A stretch of 64,000 nt of DNA from Oceanicoccus sp. KOV_DT_Chl (GCF_900120175.1 NZ_FQLF01000007.1:186001-250000); one strand, 5' to 3'; positions 9,984 through 22,355 are shown, counted from the stretch's first letter. Notes: generated from the letters alone by a model not told the origin. Translations and numbers: made by a program.

Positions 9984-11483
9984 CTACCCATTCGCACTCA
10001 AACGCTGTGCCGAAACTTTAGTGTGCCCTAAACCCGCCAATTCCTCGGCCATTGTTTCATCATCGGTAGTCACCTGCTTGGCTAGCTCGATGGCGGTACG
10101 CACCAACTGATTTGACACTCCGCAACTGATATCATCAGGAATCGCCTGCCCGGCAGTGCTATACGCCACCGTTAGTGATTGTTCAACCGCTAAACTAATC
10201 GCCTCACCCAAACTGGCAGCCTCATCCAGCTTGGTTAGTACGCAGTGATCAAGGCTATCAGTTTTGTAAGTATGGTATGCCGCTCTGATGACCTCAACCT
10301 GACTAGTAGTGGGCAATACCAATACCGTCCGTAAACGGCCACCCAGTTCATTGAGCGTATGCATTTGTTTACGTAAGCGCGGGTCCTGTCTATTTAATCC
10401 AGCAGTATCCACTAGCACCAGTTTCTTATGCCGCAACGAATGCAGCACCCGCTCCAGACTATTATTCTTATCGACTATCTTTACTGGCAGATTCAAAATC
10501 CGCCCAAACGTCCGCAACTGTTCATGTGCTGCAATGCGCATGGTATCAGTCGTTACCAAGGCAACATTTTCAGCACCATGCTTCAATACATAACGGGCAG
10601 CGAGCTTACCAATAGTAGTGGTTTTACCGGCACCGGTCGGACCGACAAAGGCAAATACCCCGCCCTGATCGACCAAATCATTACTTTCAACCTGTAATTG
10701 CTGGCACAGATCGGCCATCATCGCCTGCCACACCTGCACCGATTGCACAGCATTCCCAGTCTGCAATTGGGCTTTTGCCAATAAGCTGTCAGCCAGCGAC
10801 GCACTAATACCCATGCGCTTTAGTCGTTTCCAGATTCCTGCACGCTCAGGCTGCTGCTGACTGTAGTTACCCCAAGCCATGGTAGATAGCTGCTGCTCAA
10901 GCAAATCACGCATTGCCTGAAGCTCAAACCGCATCTGAATTAACTCTTCATCGCGCACCGGGACTGCTGACATATCCGCTGCGGCTGGCGCTACCGACTC
11001 AGGGGTTACTGCTTGCAGCTCCACTTTATCGACATCCAGCTCCAGCCGCGCAGCTAATTGCTGTTCCGCATAGGACTGCAGACCAGCATCGGCTAGCGCG
11101 GCTTCCTTTACTGCCGCAGGATTAACCGCTGCCTCTATCTGCTGACGATTCTTTTCTGCCATCGCTGCCGCCAGCGCCTTCGCTCTTTCTTTGGCTTGAT
11201 GTTGCATCAAGTCCAGTCCCAGCTCTAACTTGCTCGGCGGGCGCTGGCGCGACTCCGCATCGGCAGCAGCCTGACTGGCACGCATTGCTTGCTCAAAGGG
11301 ATTATCACTCACCGAATGCGAACTTTCTGGCTCAGGGATATCGGCAGGATCAATCGCCGTCAACAACTCCACCCCATCCGGCACCCGCTTATTCGAGAGA
11401 ATCACTGCTTCCGGCCCCATCTCTTCGCGGACCATTTCCAGTGCCAAACGCATATTGGCTGCAACGAAACGTTTTACTTGCAT
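9984..11483 (-). CDS. flhF: Polar flagellar GTPase FlhF
   Basis: SRP-type GTPase of 499 residues that marks the pole for flagellar assembly. The N-terminal basic domain starts MQVKRFVAANMRLALEMV and is followed by a long Ala/Glu/Gln-rich variable region (about residues 60-210). The NG domain carries the P-loop GPTGAGKTTTIGKLA, TTDTMRIAAHEQL, VDTAGLNRQD and TKLDEAASLGEA. It lies between flhA and fleN. All GTPase motifs are intact. Confidence 0.96.
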   Translation of the reverse strand: MQVKRFVAANMRLALEMVREEMGPEAVILSNKRVPDGVELLTAIDPADIPEPESSHSVSDNPFEQAMRASQAAADAESRQRPPSKLELGLDLMQHQAKERAKALAAAMAEKNRQQIEAAVNPAAVKEAALADAGLQSYAEQQLAARLELDVDKVELQAVTPESVAPAAADMSAVPVRDEELIQMRFELQAMRDLLEQQLSTMAWGNYSQQQPERAGIWKRLKRMGISASLADSLLAKAQLQTGNAVQSVQVWQAMMADLCQQLQVESNDLVDQGGVFAFVGPTGAGKTTTIGKLAARYVLKHGAENVALVTTDTMRIAAHEQLRTFGRILNLPVKIVDKNNSLERVLHSLRHKKLVLVDTAGLNRQDPRLRKQMHTLNELGGRLRTVLVLPTTSQVEVIRAAYHTYKTDSLDHCVLTKLDEAASLGEAISLAVEQSLTVAYSTAGQAIPDDISCGVSNQLVRTAIELAKQVTTDDETMAEELAGLGHTKVSAQRLSANG

Positions 11484-11543
11484 GACTCAAACCTCGTAGC
11501 CAGTTATTGGCGTGTTATTAAACTGCTCTCACTATTGAGATGA

Positions 11544-13673
11544 CTAACCCACAGTACTTTCAATGGTGATCTGCTTGTCATCCGGAATCTCACCGTAAGA
11601 CAGCACCTGCATGTCCACCGAGCTATACCTGATAAATTTGACCATCACCGCGCGCAGTGGCGCCGATACCAGTAACACTGCTGGCTTACCGGCCAACTCC
11701 TGGCGCTGGGTGGCATCGCGCAGCGCCACTTGAATCTTCTCAGCCAAGCCCGGCTCCAACACAATATCGTCAGTAATGCCATTTTGCTGGGAGTTTTGTA
11801 ATGACTTAAGCAATAACTGTTCCATTGCTGGATCCAGCGCTATTGCCGGTAATACATCCTCATTACCGTAGATACTCTGGATAATAGTACGCCGCAGCGC
11901 CACCCTGACCGCTCCGGTTAAGGCGACGATATCTTGACTCTTATGGGCATTGGCAGAAACCGCTTCGGCGATGGTGCGCAGATCCCTAATCGGTACCTGC
12001 TCCATCAATAAGTTTTTCAACACAGCCAGCATCACATTCATGGATACGGTGTCAGGCACCAGGTTCTCAACCAATTTAGGCGCATGCTTGGCCAACATAT
12101 CCAGCATTTGCTGAACTTCATCGTGCCCCAATAATTCATGAGTATGTTTTAACAGCAACTGATTGATGTGGGTTGCCACTACGGTGCTGGCATCCACAAC
12201 GGTATAGCCCAGAGTTTGCGCCTGATCTTTCATACCGGGGTCTATCCATAATGCCTCTAATCCAAAGGCAGGATCAGTAGTAGGGATGCCATCAATCTTG
12301 CCAAACACCTGCCCCGGATTAATCGCCAGGTCGCGATCAGGATAGATCTCGGCGCCGCCAGCAGTCACACCGGTCAATGTAATGCGATAGGCCGTTGGCA
12401 TCAGGTCAAGATTGTCACGGATGTGCACGGAAGGAATCAAAAAACCAATATCCTGAGACAGTTTTTTGCGGATGCCTTTTATCCGGCTCAGCAGCTCACC
12501 GCCCTGCGCTTTATCAACCATAGGGATCAAGCGGTACCCTACTTCCAAACCAATGGCATCCACTGGCTGCACATCATCCCAACCAATTTCAGGCACTTTG
12601 GGCACCTGCTGTTGCTGTTGCTCCTGCACTTGCTGCGCCTGCTCAACAGCTACCCGCTCTACTTCCACCTTTTCTTTGCGCTGGCTAATCATGTACGCCG
12701 CACCACCGGTAATGGCCGCCAGCGTTAAAAACGCGACATGCGGCATACCGGGAATCACCCCCATAAAACCAACAATCGCTGACGTTACCGCCAACGCTTT
12801 AGGCGATTCAAACATCTGGCTGTTGATCTGCTCGCCCATATCTTTCGAGCTACTGACCCTTGTGACCATGATCGCCGCGGATGTTGATAACAACAGCCCA
12901 GGAATTTGTGCTACTAAGCCGTCGCCAATAGTCAGCAAGGAATAGACCTCCATCGCTCTGGCAAATTCCAGCTCATGCTGCACCATACCAATAGCCAAGC
13001 CACCTATAATATTAATAAACAAAATCATAATACCGGCGACAGCATCACCGCGAACAAACTTGCTAGCACCATCCATGGAACCGTAAAAATCTGCTTCGCT
13101 AGCAATTTCTACTCGACGTGCTTTGGCATCTTCCTGATTGATCAAACCAGAATTTAAATCCGCATCAATCGCCATTTGCTTACCCGGCATGGCATCCAAG
13201 GTAAAACGCGCACTGACCTCCGCAATACGACCAGCACCTTTGGTAACGACCACAAAATTGATAATCACCAGAATCAGGAACACCACCAAACCAACCGCGT
13301 AATTACCGCCTATCACCACTTCCCCGAAAGACTGGATGACCTTACCCGCCGCATCACCACCCTGATGGCCTTCAAGCAATACCACTCGAGTTGAGGCAAC
13401 ATTCAATGCTAAACGCAGTAAAGTGGAGACCAATAACACGGTTGGAAACACGGCAAAATCCAGTGGGCGCAACGCATAGGCGGCCACCAAAATAACCACA
13501 ATGGCAATTGCGATATTAAAAGAGAAAAACACATCCAATAAAAAAGGAGGGATCGGCAGTGTCATCATACCGAGAATGGTAAGCAGTAAAACCGGTACGC
13601 CCAGGTTACCTTGCGCAAGGTTTAACAGGCCGGTCGACTGATTCTTTTGAGTAAGACTGTCAGTGGCGTTCAT
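11544..13673 (-). CDS. flhA: Flagellar type III export gate protein FlhA
   Basis: Export-gate subunit of 709 residues. The N-terminal half has about eight membrane helices with the FHIPEP-family block (KGAGRIAEVSARFTLDAMPG, DADLNSGLI). The C-terminal cytoplasmic domain is present in full and docks chaperone-substrate complexes. A short Gln-rich stretch near residue 345 joins the two halves. Upstream, 220 bases separate it from flhB and contain only a small GAGGC-type hairpin around 13700. Confidence 0.96.
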   Translation of the reverse strand: MNATDSLTQKNQSTGLLNLAQGNLGVPVLLLTILGMMTLPIPPFLLDVFFSFNIAIAIVVILVAAYALRPLDFAVFPTVLLVSTLLRLALNVASTRVVLLEGHQGGDAAGKVIQSFGEVVIGGNYAVGLVVFLILVIINFVVVTKGAGRIAEVSARFTLDAMPGKQMAIDADLNSGLINQEDAKARRVEIASEADFYGSMDGASKFVRGDAVAGIMILFINIIGGLAIGMVQHELEFARAMEVYSLLTIGDGLVAQIPGLLLSTSAAIMVTRVSSSKDMGEQINSQMFESPKALAVTSAIVGFMGVIPGMPHVAFLTLAAITGGAAYMISQRKEKVEVERVAVEQAQQVQEQQQQQVPKVPEIGWDDVQPVDAIGLEVGYRLIPMVDKAQGGELLSRIKGIRKKLSQDIGFLIPSVHIRDNLDLMPTAYRITLTGVTAGGAEIYPDRDLAINPGQVFGKIDGIPTTDPAFGLEALWIDPGMKDQAQTLGYTVVDASTVVATHINQLLLKHTHELLGHDEVQQMLDMLAKHAPKLVENLVPDTVSMNVMLAVLKNLLMEQVPIRDLRTIAEAVSANAHKSQDIVALTGAVRVALRRTIIQSIYGNEDVLPAIALDPAMEQLLLKSLQNSQQNGITDDIVLEPGLAEKIQVALRDATQRQELAGKPAVLLVSAPLRAVMVKFIRYSSVDMQVLSYGEIPDDKQITIESTVG

Positions 13674-13893
13674 GAATAATGCTTGTCTACTTCAGCAGGA
13701 GGCAGCCGCCTCTTTGCTAGCCAATGAAAATGCCGCTGCCACACCAAAATATTGGCGCCCAGCGCAGTTAGTAGAGCTACTGCAAGAATCCTTCCGCTTT
13801 TGACAAACCAAGGAAAAATATTTCTCTGGGGGATAGGTGGCCGTTTTTAACCTCACTAGCTTCCACTACATCGTCACTGGATGTGCGAGATAT

Positions 13894-15052
13894 TTAATGC
13901 TCAGGCTGAGGCACGCCATCACTGTCGTACAAGGCATCCCTTGGTAATTCAATCTCTGCCAATGGTTTTGGACGTCTGCCCTCGCCTTTGTTATGAGTTC
14001 GTAATTGGAAGATGTAAGCCAGTACCTGCGCCACCGCCAGGTACAAATTGCCCGGAATTTCCTCATCGATCTCAGTGGTAAAGTAAATTGCCCGCGCTAA
14101 GGGTGGCGAAGGCAGAATCATAACGTCATGGGCGTTGGCGATTTCCCGTATCTTTATTGCCATAAAATCCACGCCCTTGGCTACAACAATTGGCGCCCCG
14201 CCAGCCTCCACATCATATTTCAGTGCCACCGAGAAATGCTCGGGGTTGGTAATTACAACATCAGCCTCAGGTACCGCCGACATCATCCGGCGCTGTGCGA
14301 GTTGGCGCTGCATCTGTCGCACGCGACCTTTCACCTCCGGCTTGCCTTCGGTGTCTTTCATTTCATCTTTGACTTCCTGCAAGGTCATTTTCATTTTCTT
14401 GCCATGATCAAAAATCTGATACGGCACATCAATGGCGACAACAAAAATCATCGAGGCACTTACCACCAATACTGACCAGGCAATGATCGTTAGCATGTGA
14501 TCGATTGCCGGTTCCAAGCTCGACTTCGACAAACCGAGCAAGTCCGCTTGAAAAAACACCATCATCATAAAAGCGGCAGAAGCCACCAGTAACACTTTTG
14601 CAATAGATTTTACTAATTCAACTATAGAGTTTAGGGAAAATCCGCTGTATCCCCTTGATCGGATCCATGCGACTAAATTTGGGGACTAACGCCTTACCAC
14701 TAAATAAAAAGCCACCCAATGCCGTAGGTCCAACCAAAGCGGCCACCACCACCACTGAGAAAAATGGCAGTAATGACATCACACTAGCGTAAGCAGTATT
14801 CGTCAATTGAGCCATCATCAAATTAGTATCGAAAGCAACTTCCCGACTCATACTAAAATTAAATTTCATTACACCTTTTATCGCGTTAACCACATCGCCA
14901 CCCAGAGTGATGATGCCAATCACCCCCGCCAGCAACACCAGCATAGTGGTTAATTCTTTCGATCGGGGAACCTGACCCTCTTCGCGCGCCTTGCTTAACT
15001 TTTTCGGCGTCGCCTCTTCGGTTTTTTCCTGTCCGTTTTCGTTTTCTGCCAC
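13894..15052 (-). CDS. flhB: Flagellar export switch protein FlhB, apparent frameshift
   Basis: FlhB sets substrate specificity of flagellar export and self-cleaves. The N-terminal part (QEKTEEATPKKLSKAREEGQ, four membrane helices) and the C-terminal part with the cleavage motif VITNPEHFSVALKY (NPEH variant of NPTH) are in different frames. The break lies at 14634-14640 in a TTTTCCC stretch (minus strand). Removing one C, or adding two bases, restores the IQRIF-(S)-LNSIVELVKS continuity expected of the family. This is unlike the one-base losses elsewhere, so it could be a separate type of error or a real lesion. Total length is about 385 residues. Confidence 0.88.
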
Positions 15053-15163
15053 GGCGATCTCGCAAGGTCATAGGAACAAACACCGTCAAAACTACGGCAT
15101 TCATAGGTAATAACACAGTAAGAGCAAGACTTATGCCGAAAAACGGCTTGCAGACAGATAAAA

Positions 15164-15958
15164 CTAGGGAGTCACCAGAAAGGCCATCATATCCAGAGCC
15201 TCACGGGTAAAACGATCGAAGAGCGGCACGTAACTACCGAGAAGCAACCAGATAATACATAAGCCAATAATAAGCATTGAAGGAAAACCCAAAGCAAAAA
15301 TATTCAGCTGTGGTGCTGCGCGCGTCACAATACCCAGGGAATAGTTAATAATCATTAGAGAGGCAATCGCAGGTAACGCTAACAACATCGCACTGGAAAA
15401 CATCCAGGTCGCACGCCCCGCCAAGGTCCACAACATATTATCATTGATAAAACCTGCACCCACTGGCAACGCATAAAAACTTTCCGTCAGTACTTCTATC
15501 ATCGCCAAGTGACCATTAAGCGATACAAATAATAAGGTCACCAACATCAAATGAAATTGGCTGAGCACCGTTACCGTCACCCCATTGGTGGGGTCAACCA
15601 TGGATGCAAAACCCAAAGCCATGTGCATCGCAATAATTTGACCGCCGACAACAAAAAGTTGCAATAGCAACTGCATGACAAAACCCATCGCAATACCGAT
15701 CAGCAACTGCTGCACTATTAGCACCATTGTTGCCACTGACAAAGCATCTATCACCGGCATTTCAGGTAAATTAGGCGCTAGCACCATAGTCAACAAGAAG
15801 GCGATTACTATGCGCGTGCGAGCGGGAATGAGCTGAGTGCCAAAAATAGGGGCAGCTAATAACATCGCACCGATGCGAAAGAAAGGCAACATGACTGAGC
15901 CAACCCAACCACTAATCAGTGCAGTATCAATTTCAAACATGACAAGACTGCTTACCAC
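15164..15958 (-). CDS. fliR: Flagellar export gate protein FliR
   Basis: Integral membrane export-gate protein of 264 residues with about six hydrophobic helices and the family blocks RIGAMLLAAPIFGTQLIPARTR and GQIIAMHMALGFASMVDP. It follows fliQ closely and is unbroken. It assembles with FliP and FliQ into the export pore. Confidence 0.94.
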   Translation of the reverse strand: MVSSLVMFEIDTALISGWVGSVMLPFFRIGAMLLAAPIFGTQLIPARTRIVIAFLLTMVLAPNLPEMPVIDALSVATMVLIVQQLLIGIAMGFVMQLLLQLFVVGGQIIAMHMALGFASMVDPTNGVTVTVLSQFHLMLVTLLFVSLNGHLAMIEVLTESFYALPVGAGFINDNMLWTLAGRATWMFSSAMLLALPAIASLMIINYSLGIVTRAAPQLNIFALGFPSMLIIGLCIIWLLLGSYVPLFDRFTREALDMMAFLVTP

Positions 15959-15980
15959 AGGTACCAGCCATCAACTCACC

Positions 15981-16253
15981 TCAACCAATCAGGTTCGGCA
16001 AGCTGGTCACCAAACGAGTGGTAAAATCGATTAATTCGCTCAGAATAAACGAACCGGCAATAATTAACATACCAATAGTGGTGAGCAGGCGCGGTAAAAA
16101 ACTTAATGTTTGCTCGTTAATTTGAGTCGCCGCTTGAAAAACACTAATCACCAACCCCACTAACAAACTGGGCACCACCATAATGCACACGATCAAAATA
16201 ACCAACGATAACGCTTCGCGAAACAAATCCACTACCACTTCAGGTGTCATCAC
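15981..16253 (-). CDS. fliQ: Flagellar export gate protein FliQ
   Basis: Small export-gate subunit of 90 residues with two membrane helices, starting MTPEVVVDLFREALSL; the family motif region QAATQINEQTLSFLPRLL is present. It is encoded between fliP and fliR with short spacers, consistent with one operon. Confidence 0.94.
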   Translation of the reverse strand: MMTPEVVVDLFREALSLVILIVCIMVVPSLLVGLVISVFQAATQINEQTLSFLPRLLTTIGMLIIAGSFILSELIDFTTRLVTSLPNLIG

Positions 16254-16276
16254 AAACCTCCTTTATGGATTCCTGG

Positions 16277-17083
16277 TCAGTAACCATAACTAGCTGCCAA
16301 AGTACCAATAATCATTGCCCAGCCATCCACCAATACAAACAGCATAATTTTAAATGGCAGCGAAATAATAATGGGCGACAACATCATCATACCCATTGCC
16401 ATCAATACCGACGCAACAATTAAATCGAGCACCAAAAAAGGGATGAATAATACAAACCCCATCTGAAACGCCGTTTTTAATTCACTGGTCAGAAAGGCTG
16501 GAGCCAGCACAAAAAACGGCGTGTCCTGAGGGGTTTGTACATCGGTTGTATTAGAAATACGCATAAACAAATCCAAATCTGTTTCCCGGGTTTGCGACAG
16601 CATAAATGTGTGAAACGGCGCTGATGCCAGCTCCACCGCCTCCAGAGACGTTATTTCTTCCGTCATATAAGGCTGTAAAGCCTGCTCATTCACTTGCTCG
16701 AACACTGGCATCATAATGAAGATGGTCAGAAACAACGACAACCCCAAAATAATTTGATTAGAGGGCGTACTCTGCAAACCTATCGCCTGTCGCAAAATAG
16801 CAAACACAATAATCACCCGGGTAAATGCTGTCATCATCATTAAAAAAGCGGGCAACAGTGTTAGCACTGTCATGATCGCGAGGATCTGCAGCGTGACTGT
16901 ATATTCCTGACCACCACTGGCGTTGGTCGTCACAGTCATCGCCGGAATACCTGGTACAGCACTCGTTGCAACTTGAGTCACTGACTGCAGCGAACTATTG
17001 GTTTGTGCCAATAGCGATACCGGAAAGATCAGCAATATTAATAGCAACCAATTTGATAATTGTTTTTTCAATGACTGATTCAC
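16277..17083 (-). CDS. fliP: Flagellar export gate protein FliP
   Basis: Export-gate subunit of 268 residues with a cleavable-type hydrophobic N terminus, then helices and family blocks [37 protein letters not shown] and [19 protein letters not shown]. Its start overlaps the end of fliO by four bases, indicating coupled translation. Confidence 0.95.
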   Translation of the reverse strand: MNQSLKKQLSNWLLLILLIFPVSLLAQTNSSLQSVTQVATSAVPGIPAMTVTTNASGGQEYTVTLQILAIMTVLTLLPAFLMMMTAFTRVIIVFAILRQAIGLQSTPSNQIILGLSLFLTIFIMMPVFEQVNEQALQPYMTEEITSLEAVELASAPFHTFMLSQTRETDLDLFMRISNTTDVQTPQDTPFFVLAPAFLTSELKTAFQMGFVLFIPFLVLDLIVASVLMAMGMMMLSPIIISLPFKIMLFVLVDGWAMIIGTLAASYGY

Positions 17084-17697
17084 GACAGCTTACCTGCACT
17101 ATCATTGCTGCTACCTACCTGCTGCTCAGTGGCTGGATGCAATAATTTTCTAATGGTTTTGGCAAAATCTCCTGTATTTGGTTGCGTATTGGACGCAGGC
17201 GTTATCACCGCTTGTTCAAATGTTTGCAGATGATTGACTCTACCGGGGGCCACTCCCAACAAAATTTGTTGGCCAGCAACATCGACTAAAATAATTTTTT
17301 CACGAGTGCCCACTGACAATGCTGAAACGACTCGCATGGTTTGCCCGGTAAAGGCAGGGATAGCACCGAGGCGACGCATCAACCAGGCCACCAAAAATAT
17401 AATGGCAACGACAAATAGCAAACCGCCAACAACTTTAATCGGATCAGCGGTAACTAAACCAGAACCAACAGCCGTCGATTTTTTTGCGTTATTGGCAGCA
17501 TTGCTAGCAAGCAGAGATGGATACAAGGACGATTTTTTGAGATCAGGGTCGGCAGCTACTGCTGGTACCGAATCGGCAACCACACCCTCTGCTGATTTCA
17601 CATTATCGGAAACGGACATAGCTGAAGGTTCATCAGCAGCCAGCTGGGTGCTTAGCACACTCAATAATAATGCCGTTAACCACTGTCGGCATAACAT
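17080..17697 (-). CDS. fliO: Flagellar export chaperone FliO
   Basis: FliO helps FliP fold in the export gate. The protein has 205 residues: an N-terminal signal-like helix, a low-complexity periplasmic stretch, one membrane helix at about residues 90-110 ([20 protein letters not shown]) and a cytoplasmic domain with [21 protein letters not shown]. It lies between fliN and fliP. Confidence 0.9.
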   Translation of the reverse strand: MLCRQWLTALLLSVLSTQLAADEPSAMSVSDNVKSAEGVVADSVPAVAADPDLKKSSLYPSLLASNAANNAKKSTAVGSGLVTADPIKVVGGLLFVVAIIFLVAWLMRRLGAIPAFTGQTMRVVSALSVGTREKIILVDVAGQQILLGVAPGRVNHLQTFEQAVITPASNTQPNTGDFAKTIRKLLHPATEQQVGSSNDSAGKLS

Positions 17698-17702
17698 AGT
17701 AA

Positions 17703-18152
17703 TTACCGTAACTTCTTAATGCGTTCTGACGGACTAATAACATCCGTCATCCGAATGCCGAATTTTTCATTGACCACAACTACCTCACCATGAGCAATCA
17801 ACGTGCCGTTAACCAACACATCCAAAGGCTCACCCGCCAAACGATCCAATTCAATCACCGAACCCTGATTTAATTGCAATAAATTACGGATACTAATCTC
17901 GGTATTCCCCACTTCCATTGAAATTTTGATCGGGATATCCATAATGACATCGAGGTCCGGCGCACCTTCAACCGCCGCGGCAGAGGATGCACTAAATTCC
18001 GTCATCGGTGCTTTTTTGACGTCAGGTTCAGCATTGGCCTGCTCCAACATCGCATCAATATCATCCTGCCCGTCATCGCCCTGCTCTGACATTGCCGCAG
18101 CCCATTCATCGGCCATCTCGTCCTGGTTCACATCATTATCATCATCACTCAT
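17703..18152 (-). CDS. fliN: Flagellar motor switch protein FliN
   Basis: C-ring subunit of 149 residues. An acidic, probably unstructured N-terminal half is followed by the SpoA domain (DIPIKISMEVGNTEISIRNL, GSVIELDRLAGEPLDVLVNG, GEVVVVNEKFGIRMTDV). The acidic N-terminal extension is typical of the group. It sits between fliM and fliO. Confidence 0.95.
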   Translation of the reverse strand: MSDDDNDVNQDEMADEWAAAMSEQGDDGQDDIDAMLEQANAEPDVKKAPMTEFSASSAAAVEGAPDLDVIMDIPIKISMEVGNTEISIRNLLQLNQGSVIELDRLAGEPLDVLVNGTLIAHGEVVVVNEKFGIRMTDVISPSERIKKLR

Positions 18153-18214
18153 ACTACTTCTCCGCAGATATTACTGCCGATTGATCACGGCTTTATACAA
18201 CAGCCAATTGAAAG

Positions 18215-19177
18215 TTATTTACGCGGTATCCGGCCCAAAATTTGCAGCGCCAAATTACCTTTGGACTGCCCTAACTTTGAATGTAACAACGGCACACCAT
18301 TCGCCGTTACCACTATTTTTTCAGGAATTTCTACGGGAATCACATCACCGACCTGCAAATCCATTAGATCCCTTACAGTCAATTCTTTTTCTGCAATACA
18401 ACAGTCAATATCCACCGTTGCACTCATAATATCTTCACGCAATGACGTTACCCAACGGTCATCAACATCATCAACATCGGTCTGTAATCCTGCATCCAAC
18501 GTTTCACGAATAGGCTCAATCATCGAGTACGGTAAGGTAATATGCATATCGCCACCTCCGCCATCTAACTCGACATGAAAGGTGCTCACTACGACAACTT
18601 CGCTGGGGCTAACTATATTAGCCATAGAAGGATTGACTTCCGCATTCACAAACTCAAATTCGATCGGCAGTATCGCCTTCCACGCCTCTTTCAAATCAAC
18701 AAAAGCCTCGCGCAATACCATTTCTACAACACGCAACTCTGTGGGAGTAAATTCCCGACCTTCAATTTTAGCGTGCCGGCCATCACCACCAAAAAAGTTA
18801 TCCACTAACTTAAAAACCAATTTGGCATCAAGAATTACCAAACCGGTGCCACGCAATGGGCGCATTTTGATCATGTTCAAACTAGTAGGTACATACAGCG
18901 TGTGTACATACTCGCCAAACTTTTGTATTTGAATACCACCCACAGCGACATCGGCAGTACGACGCAATAAATTGAATAAACTGATACGGGTGTAGCGAGC
19001 AAAGCGTTCGTTAATCATCTCCAATGTAGGCATGCGACCACGGACGATTCGATCCTGACTCGTCAGGTCATACGATTGCGCACTGCCATCCTCTACATCG
19101 GTCTCGGTATCGACATCACCTTCGTCGACACCGTGTAACAGCGCATCAATTTCATCTTGAGATAATAGATCTTGCAC
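18215..19177 (-). CDS. fliM: Flagellar motor switch protein FliM
   Basis: C-ring protein of 320 residues that binds CheY-P. The N-terminal CheY-binding peptide is LLSQDEIDALLHG; the middle CheC-like domain includes the GGXG-type block VDNFFGGDGRHAKIEGREFTPTE; the SpoA domain is at the C terminus. It is complete and lies 25 bases downstream of fliL. Confidence 0.96.
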   Translation of the reverse strand: MQDLLSQDEIDALLHGVDEGDVDTETDVEDGSAQSYDLTSQDRIVRGRMPTLEMINERFARYTRISLFNLLRRTADVAVGGIQIQKFGEYVHTLYVPTSLNMIKMRPLRGTGLVILDAKLVFKLVDNFFGGDGRHAKIEGREFTPTELRVVEMVLREAFVDLKEAWKAILPIEFEFVNAEVNPSMANIVSPSEVVVVSTFHVELDGGGGDMHITLPYSMIEPIRETLDAGLQTDVDDVDDRWVTSLREDIMSATVDIDCCIAEKELTVRDLMDLQVGDVIPVEIPEKIVVTANGVPLLHSKLGQSKGNLALQILGRIPRK

Positions 19178-19202
19178 TTAGTTTGCTAACCTCTCGCCAC
19201 TG

Positions 19203-19754
19203 CTACTGCATGACAAAGTTGGTAAATAGAACTTCTTCAATGCCGGTTTTACCCAGTTCCTGCTCCATAATGCCTTGCATCGCTTCCAGTACTTTTTGCC
19301 TCAACAGCTCTTTACCTTCTGCGGTTTGCAATTCCTGATAAACCTCACCACCCAATAACATAACCAAGCGGTTTTTAATTAGCGGCGAATGAATTTGCAT
19401 GGCATTAAACACATCCATATCTCTGGTCAACACCGTCACTTCCACCTGTAAATATCGCTGCCGTCCTTTATCCGGGTAATTAACGATAAAAGCCGGTTTG
19501 ATTGGGAAGTACATCGCCGGTGACGGTTTATTGTCAACTACGGCCTCCGCCACCTCTTCGTCAACCTCAAGCTCTTCACTGTCACTGGTATCAAAGAACC
19601 CCAGCATATAGAGCGTGCCACCCACGGTCGCAACCACCACCAACAGCGCTGCTACAATGATAATAATGAGCTTTACCTTAGGGTTTAACGGCTTCTTTTC
19701 TTTAACCCCAGCCCCTTCTTCGTTGTTTTCCTGATCTTCGTTATCTTCAGCCAT
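19203..19754 (-). CDS. fliL: Flagellar basal-body protein FliL
   Basis: Stator-associated single-pass membrane protein of 183 residues: a charged cytoplasmic N terminus, a helix at about residues 28-50, an acidic linker and the periplasmic stomatin-like domain starting YFPIKPAFIVNYPDKGRQRYLQVEVTV (written here only as a location, residues about 82-108). It is the first gene of the block. The usual upstream fliK is not adjacent. Confidence 0.93.
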   Translation of the reverse strand: MAEDNEDQENNEEGAGVKEKKPLNPKVKLIIIIVAALLVVVATVGGTLYMLGFFDTSDSEELEVDEEVAEAVVDNKPSPAMYFPIKPAFIVNYPDKGRQRYLQVEVTVLTRDMDVFNAMQIHSPLIKNRLVMLLGGEVYQELQTAEGKELLRQKVLEAMQGIMEQELGKTGIEEVLFTNFVMQ

Positions 19755-19794
19755 GCCAAACTTCCGTCGCTAACGTGCGCCTAAACTCACTGGC

Positions 19795-19810
19795 AGCAAA
19801 ACCTGTGCCA
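19795..19810 (-). promoter_or_regulatory. Sigma-54 promoter of the fliL operon
   Basis: Minus-strand TGGCAC is followed by five bases and TTGCT, an exact match to the -24/-12 pattern with invariant GG and GC. The -12 element lies about 40 bases upstream of the fliL start. It implies activation by a FleQ/FlrC-type enhancer-binding protein encoded elsewhere. Confidence 0.88.
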
Positions 19811-19946
19811 GCACCCATAAAATCAATAAATTAAATAAAAACAAAAAGTTATCTGAACAAAATAGCAGCGACTTGCTTTTGTCGCCTACCGCTAGAAGTG
19901 TAGCCTAGCGCACCCGCTTCAATAAGACTGCAGCTATAAAAAAGCC

Positions 19947-20414
19947 CTATAAAGGCAATTCGGTCTTATCAACTAATCGCCGCAGCACAAAGCTGGAATG
20001 CACACCAGTAACCCCTTCCAGAGTAGTGAGCTGCCCCAGCAAAAACTTTTCATAGTGCTGCATATCACGCACCATCACCTTCAATAAAAAGTCGGCACTC
20101 TGGCCAGTGACAATACTGCATTCAACCACTTCCGGAAACTCGGACACTTTTTCCTCAAAACGGGCAAATCGATCTGGAGTGTGGCGATCCATGGCAATAC
20201 TCACCATTGCAGTTAGGTTCAAGCCCAGCGCTTCCGGGTTCAACAGCGTGACATGGCGGTCAATAATACCGGACTGCTCCAGCCGCTTTACCCGCCGCGA
20301 GCAAGGGGTAGGACTCAAACCTACTTGCTCGGCCAGCTCCAGATTACTAATCCGACCATTACGCTGCATCAGACTGAGAATATGTTTGTCGATACGGTCC
20401 AACTTGACTGTCAT
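19947..20414 (-). CDS. Lrp/AsnC-family transcriptional regulator
   Basis: 155 residues. The N-terminal winged helix-turn-helix (LDRIDKHILSLMQRNGRISN, LAEQVGLSPTPCSRRVKRLE) is followed by the RAM ligand-binding domain (about residues 68-145) with the FLLKVMVRDMQHYEKFL strand. It is divergent from leuA, with about 250 bases between the starts, so leuA is a possible target; the ligand is unknown. Just past its stop, at about 19936-19962, is a weak GC stem followed by T6 that may terminate it. Confidence 0.92.
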   Translation of the reverse strand: MTVKLDRIDKHILSLMQRNGRISNLELAEQVGLSPTPCSRRVKRLEQSGIIDRHVTLLNPEALGLNLTAMVSIAMDRHTPDRFARFEEKVSEFPEVVECSIVTGQSADFLLKVMVRDMQHYEKFLLGQLTTLEGVTGVHSSFVLRRLVDKTELPL

Positions 20415-20518
20415 GCCACACCCTCACGCTAACAAATTAAAATTATATAGACAATTAATCTACAAAATATCACATTGTTAGATAATTAACTCTAGAAAAT
20501 ATTCATTATCTATAAAAC

Positions 20519-20552
20519 TTGCACACATTCACTACCGCACCTTACTTATAAT
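20519..20552 (+). promoter_or_regulatory. Probable leuA promoter
   Basis: A perfect -10 TATAAT lies at 20547-20552. No good -35 is at 17-base spacing; TTGCAC at 20519 is 22 bases away. The predicted transcript would begin right at the base of the leader hairpin, so the site is plausible but weak. Confidence 0.45.
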
Positions 20553-20558
20553 CATCAC

Positions 20559-22355
<1,797 letters not shown>

